Origin: JAPUDQ01 sp049644865
Lineage (GTDB): Bacteria; Patescibacteriota; Saccharimonadia; Saccharimonadales; Saccharimonadaceae
Assembly: GCA_049644865.1 (NCBI GenBank)
Contig: JBARSV010000013.1
Coordinates: 1 to 5,326 of the forward strand
Length of the DNA stretch: 5,326 bases
Reading direction: 5' to 3'
Shown here: positions 5,165-5,326 of the stretch, in pieces
Position numbering within the stretch: position 1 is the stretch's first letter
How the letters are laid out: every line of letters starts with the position of its first letter
The notes under the pieces: generated by a model
Database searches by the model: none
What the model saw: the letters and a program-made list of their open reading frames with translations, nothing else
Told to the model about the DNA's origin: nothing
Position numbers and translations under genes: made by a program

Positions 5165-5193
5165 ATTACATCAATTATCGTCGATACTGTCAA
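5165..5193 (-). promoter_or_regulatory. Near-consensus promoter of the small membrane-protein gene
   Basis: On the minus strand a perfect -35 TTGACA (5193-5188) is followed after exactly 17 bases by TGTAAT (5170-5165), matching the sigma-70 consensus at 11 of 12 positions. Transcription should begin near 5158, giving a 56-base leader. It is the strongest promoter-like sequence I found in the window. The -35 lies just outside the neighbouring transposase gene and may belong to the insertion sequence. Confidence 0.65.
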
Positions 5194-5211
5194 CGGTGGC
5201 GTAATGGTTCA

Positions 5212-5247
5212 ATAGCTTGGAATCACCTAAACAAAGGAGCAAGCTAT
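5212..5247 (+). promoter_or_regulatory. Hairpin covering the transposase start codon
   Basis: ATAGCTTG (5212-5219) pairs perfectly with CAAGCTAT (5240-5247). The second arm includes the first two bases of the transposase ATG (5246-5248), and the Shine-Dalgarno GGAG (5236-5239) ends directly against it in the 20-base loop. The fold could limit translation, as insertion sequences often do. The eight pairs include four A-T/T-A at one end, so stability is moderate. Confidence 0.45.
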
Positions 5248-5326
5248 GGATATGAGCTACCAAACGAACCCAAATCTACCTAAAGTGCGAGCCGAAGCAG
5301 TCAAGATGGTGCGTGCTGGAGCGAGC
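5246..5326 (+). CDS. Transposase, N-terminal start (partial; helix-turn-helix domain)
   Basis: The first 27 codons of a gene that continues beyond the window. NPNLPKVRAEAVKMVRAG resembles the start of the helix-turn-helix DNA-binding domain of IS481/IS3-type transposases, in which a basic helix followed by VRxGxS leads to the recognition motif. GGAG at 5236-5239 lies six bases before the first ATG and twelve before the in-frame ATG at 5252, so 5246 is the better start. It points the same way as the transposase fragment at 1-100, but the two visible pieces cover opposite ends of the protein, so whether they are copies of one element cannot be judged here. The left end of the element lies somewhere between 5103 and 5245 and could not be fixed. 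Confidence 0.72.
   Translation, partial: MDMSYQTNPNLPKVRAEAVKMVRAGAS

Noticed and set aside
5008..5283. Plus-strand open frame of 91 codons across the small membrane-protein gene and into the transposase start
   Set aside because: It overlaps the transposase in another frame, has no plausible RBS, and its translation is a mixture of Cys, Ser, Arg and His with no domain character. The minus-strand membrane protein explains the same DNA better.
1..5326. CRISPR arrays, tRNA or rRNA genes, prophage genes
   Set aside because: No regularly spaced repeats, cloverleaf signatures or phage protein motifs were seen on reading both strands.

Overview
The window looks like a piece of chromosome from a Patescibacteria/CPR bacterium, most likely a Candidatus Saccharibacteria (TM7) relative. 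I infer this from three things: a ribosomal protein L19 with a long Ala/Glu/Lys-rich C-terminal tail, a PilB/GspE-type ATPase that has lost its zinc cysteines, and an isolated malic enzyme, all in short, weakly clustered transcription units. All complete genes read normally in the standard bacterial code. The assignment comes from remembered family features, not from a search.

Layout. Bases 1-100 are the last codons of an IS481/IS3-type DDE transposase on the plus strand. Next come a SpoU/TrmH-family RNA 2'-O-methyltransferase (minus, 161-661) and, divergent from it, a type IV pilus/type II secretion ATPase (plus, 762-2381). A malic enzyme (minus, 2447-3580) converges on the ATPase gene. A divergent intergenic region with two inverted repeats separates it from a five-segment membrane protein (plus, 3723-4181), and rplS for L19 (plus, 4234-4755) follows. 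A strong terminator that looks functional in both directions (4805-4834) lies between rplS and a small two-segment membrane protein gene on the minus strand (4920-5102). The window closes with the first 27 codons of another transposase (plus, 5246 onward), in the same orientation as the fragment at the start.

The most unusual part is 4805-5250. The small membrane-protein gene has a near-consensus promoter (TTGACA, 17 bp, TGTAAT), a leader hairpin, a good Shine-Dalgarno site and a 3' region with a long hairpin that pairs better in the minus-strand RNA than in the plus-strand RNA. A 15-nt segment in the 3' region is perfectly complementary to the ribosome-binding region of the same message. This resembles the fold-back control of hok-type mRNAs, but the function is inference. 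The adjacent transposase gene shares the 13-nt initiation sequence GGAGCAAGCTATG, and a potential hairpin there would cover its start codon.

Elsewhere, three genes (ATPase, malic enzyme, five-segment membrane protein) have -10-like hexamers so close to their ATG that leaderless or nearly leaderless mRNAs are plausible. rplS, the small membrane protein, the methyltransferase and the transposase have Shine-Dalgarno-like sequences. Apart from the insertion sequences, the genes are housekeeping or surface functions and do not form one pathway.
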